Assembly: GCA_003342815.1 (NCBI GenBank)
Contig: PTEX01000280.1
Location: 313,771-377,770, forward strand
Source: Eudromia elegans
Taxonomy: Eukaryota; Chordata; Aves; Tinamiformes; Tinamidae
Direction: 5' to 3'
DNA length: 64,000 nt
Shown: one piece after another, positions 61,297 through 64,000 of the stretch
Numbering within the stretch: position 1 is the stretch's first letter
Layout of the letters: each line of letters opens with the position of its first letter
Notes under the pieces: model-generated
What the model saw: the letters and a program-made list of their open reading frames with translations, nothing else
Told to the model about the DNA's origin: nothing
Databases searched by the model: none
Position numbers and translations under genes: made by a program

Positions 61297-64000
61297 GTAG
61301 GAGGGAAAGCAGGGAAGGTTTGCACATTGAAATAACTTCTCTTCACCCAAATCTTTCTTATGATTCCAGAAGTCTCTGTAGGTAGTATACCTTTATGATA
61401 AACAGAAATAGTGACTGTAGAAAGGAATAATTAGACATTTTGAAAAGGGTTTGCTGTGGAAAGATTCTGAATTAAATGCATCTCTATTTTAACTGCACAA
61501 ATGCAGAACTCTTTAAAGAAATGCCTTAAATCGGGCAACCACGTATATGCAATCCAATTATACATCTGTTTAACAGGTGCCATATTGAGTGATTTAATTT
61601 TTGTTTTACAATCATACCTTTGAGCATTTAGGTTAAAGGATATATCAGCAAGGATATATTTGGTGAAATTAGCTGTTATACATTGGAGACCTTTTTATAT
61701 CATAGACTATTCATTATGCCTTTCAATTTTTGTTAAACTCACTCTGGGGAGAGAAAAAGCCTCTGCACATATGTGAACAGAAAGAGCTGTTCATGTTACC
61801 TCTAACATGACTCACTTTTTTTCATAGCTAACTGGTTTTTTTAATAGCAGCAAAACTATTTTGACTCTGTAAGTGTGCTGAGAGTTCAGTATCCCTATAA
61901 AGATGGTCCAACTGTTCTTTCCAAACAAAGCCATGTCAAATCTGAAAGTAAAAAAATTCCAAACTGTAATCAAACTTTGGGTATAGGCAGTGACTGTGTG
62001 AAGAAGACCCTACTTACATATAAACTGTTTCCTTAAACTTTTATATTCATACAATGAATGTTGGTGAATATTTCCCTTTTTTTTAAACATTCAGCCTGGA
62101 AATATAGAATTTTAGAAGTTTTAGAATGCAACTTTATGGCAAATACAAACTTATTTTCTCCCTATTTTGCTCATTACATTTTTTAGCCATTGTGATCTGT
62201 AGCTTGAGCTCATTGTGTTTGAATTTGTGGGTGGTTACTCATTGGTTTGAGGCAGATATTTTTGACAGCTTTGGCTTATCTTGTCGACTTTTTTTTTTTC
62301 CCTTTTTCCTTTATCCCACTCTCTTTTGGAGGGAATCTCAGTCAGCCCTGAGACTGTCACTCCTCGGATCAAAATGTCTGGCTTTACATGTATTTATTTC
62401 TTACATGTCTTCTGAATTGGAAATATGTAATGCATGAGTTCGTGAGCTAACATATTGGGAAATATTCCTGAAACAAAACAAGAAAAAATGACTTTTAAAA
62501 GTTTTATCTATGTTCAGAATTGAGAGACTATTTTATTGCTGGAAAATTATAATCTCTGTTTGAGACTTAGAATACAACTAATGCTGGTGAAAGCATGTTA
62601 AAGTTTCTGTTGATAAGCTGCCATATTTGCATATCCCTTCAATGATATAAAAGGCTGATAGAAAGCCTTATTAAAAAAATCTCCATGTGAAAATCACTTT
62701 TGCTTTTATAGTTCTTCTCCCACAGCAAGAACAGTCATGTGAAGGAATATGCTTATAAGTCAGTGCCACTCACTCTTGCGTTTTGGTCGGACCCCTAGGA
62801 CCATGGAGTTAGGAGTCTTTGAGTAGCTTTCAGTCCCCATCAGCCTCCAGTTTCACTTCTTGAAACGTTAACATGCACCTGCACCTGTGAAAACATGATG
62901 GGGCAGTTTTTAAAGTATCTTAAACTGCATTGTAGAGAAGACTTTAAAGAAGTGAGTCAAAAATTGGTGGTTAATACTACACTGTAGTTTTTCAAAATAC
63001 ATAAACTGTGATTCTTCTGAGGCCCAAGGCTTTGGTGTGAGGCCCGTCCTGCTGTGTGGTGGGAGGCAGAAAGGTCCCGTTGTGTGGCAGCCTGGGAGTT
63101 TGCCTGAACCTTCCTGATGCCCACACACCAAGAGACACCACCAGCTTGCAGAACCTAAAGCAGACGCCTCATGGGAAGGCAAAAGCAGAAAGCCAGGGCC
63201 GAGTTTCGCCTAGGAGCACTCCCTCCGCTGGCTCTGGGGATGGAGTTACTCATTAATAAAGGGCTTGAGGACAAGTCCCCTGCTGTCTGCCCTCTGGGTG
63301 GAGTCCTCCCTCACATTCCTGCTGTGCTCGGTGGTTTCTTGGGCTGCTCTTCCTCTGGCTCCCCAGGATGGTCTCCTCCTCTCCGTGACCTCAGTGGCTT
63401 GGCTGTTCCTCGCCGCAAGCCTTGCCTCCTTCCAGGCCTTCTGGGCCATGCTCAGCCTGGAAACTCCCCACGGCAGCTCCTCACAGCTGCCCCTGCTTCA
63501 CTGCTCCCTCCTCCTCCTCCTCTCCTCGTTCTCTGCAGAGAGGCTGCCCCCGAGCAGATCGTCCAGAAGAGGGTCAGCAGGCAGGTGGGCTCTGTCTTCA
63601 CCAACTGTGGCGCCCTGTATACTCCCAGCAGTGATAGGAAGGAGGAACTTTGACCAGAACTGGGTTGCAACCCCGCCAATGTTTTGTAAGACTGCCTTTA
63701 GCTGTACATCCAGAGTGAAAACTTGGTTTTCACATCCAGATCAGGAGCATAAGTTTGCCTAAGAGACAAGTGAGCTGTGAGATTGCTCATTTTTTGGTGT
63801 GCATGCAAATGCCATGTGCTAGGCCGTGTTAATTTTTCAAATATCACTAAATAACATGACCATTTTGTCCCATAAGAGCTCATCTGCACAGTATACATTC
63901 CTTTGTTCAGTAGAATCATTGCACACCTCATGGGTTTGCACTTAATGGCAGTTTACAAGTTCTTTGCATTTACTTTTTGATAAGCAGTACTGAGTTTCAA
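61297..64000 (+). other. TRIO: Intron after exon q (5' part)
   Basis: 2.7 kb. It is AT-rich until about 63000, then GC- and pyrimidine-rich (63030-63660), where overlapping 70-165-codon open frames occur in several frames on both strands. None resembles the expected next TRIO exon or any protein I know. A splice-framed 46-nt segment at 63539-63584 is noted in findings. Confidence 0.8.

Noticed and set aside
63171..63762. 160-165-codon open frames as the next TRIO exon
   Set aside because: The expected peptide after DDK (ASSRLLV and following) is absent, and two different frames are open over the same GC-rich stretch.

Overview
This is vertebrate nuclear DNA, most likely from a bird. The coding material is 17 short exons on the plus strand, each bounded by AG/GT splice sites and separated by AT-rich introns. 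Two CR1 LINE fragments of the avian type lie near position 57,000-59,000; one ends in the ATTCTATGATTCTA tail typical of that family. Nothing looks bacterial or viral: no operons, tRNA or rRNA genes, or CRISPR arrays were seen.

The 17 exons form one continuous reading frame of 778 complete codons plus one split codon at the start. They encode the middle of TRIO, the multidomain RhoGEF and kinase. I place them at about human residues 1112-1889, counted so that two known human disease positions, R1428 and P1461, fall on matching residues. In order they encode: the end of the spectrin-repeat rod (exons a-d, 3690-8739); the first DH domain, a Rac1/RhoG exchange factor (exons e-j, 9287-15684); the first PH domain (exons k-m, 17624-21911); a Ser-rich linker (exon n, 22582-22681); the first SH3 domain (exon o, 30134-30377); and a basic/Ser-rich then acidic linker ahead of the second DH domain (exons p-q, 59033-61296). 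The 5' half of the gene and the second DH-PH, second SH3, Ig and kinase exons lie outside the window. The paralogue kalirin (KALRN) is excluded by stretches such as GSSIQHTQELLKEHEEFQ and [20 protein letters not shown].

Layout: 1-3689 upstream intron with one GC-richer islet; 3690-22681 fourteen exons with introns of 0.1-2.7 kb; 22682-30133 a 7.5-kb intron with a possible intronic poly(A) end and an unidentified minus-strand open frame; 30134-30377 a GC-rich SH3 exon; 30378-59032 a 28.7-kb intron with two CpG-island-like segments, an assembly gap and both CR1 fragments; 59033-64000 two more exons and flanking intron.

The most interesting observation is in the 28.7-kb intron. A CpG island at about 44.4-44.8 kb carries a CACGTG E-box, a TTTAAA box, a 10-codon upstream ORF, and then an ATG-started 37-codon exon ending at a GT donor in exactly the phase needed to join exon p. 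It would start a short TRIO form with only the GEF2/kinase half. From memory, kalirin has its internal Duet/delta-kalirin first exon at the same relative place, also Cys-rich. A second candidate internal promoter (TATAAAAAG plus CpG island) lies at 34.1-34.6 kb. These are predictions from sequence alone.
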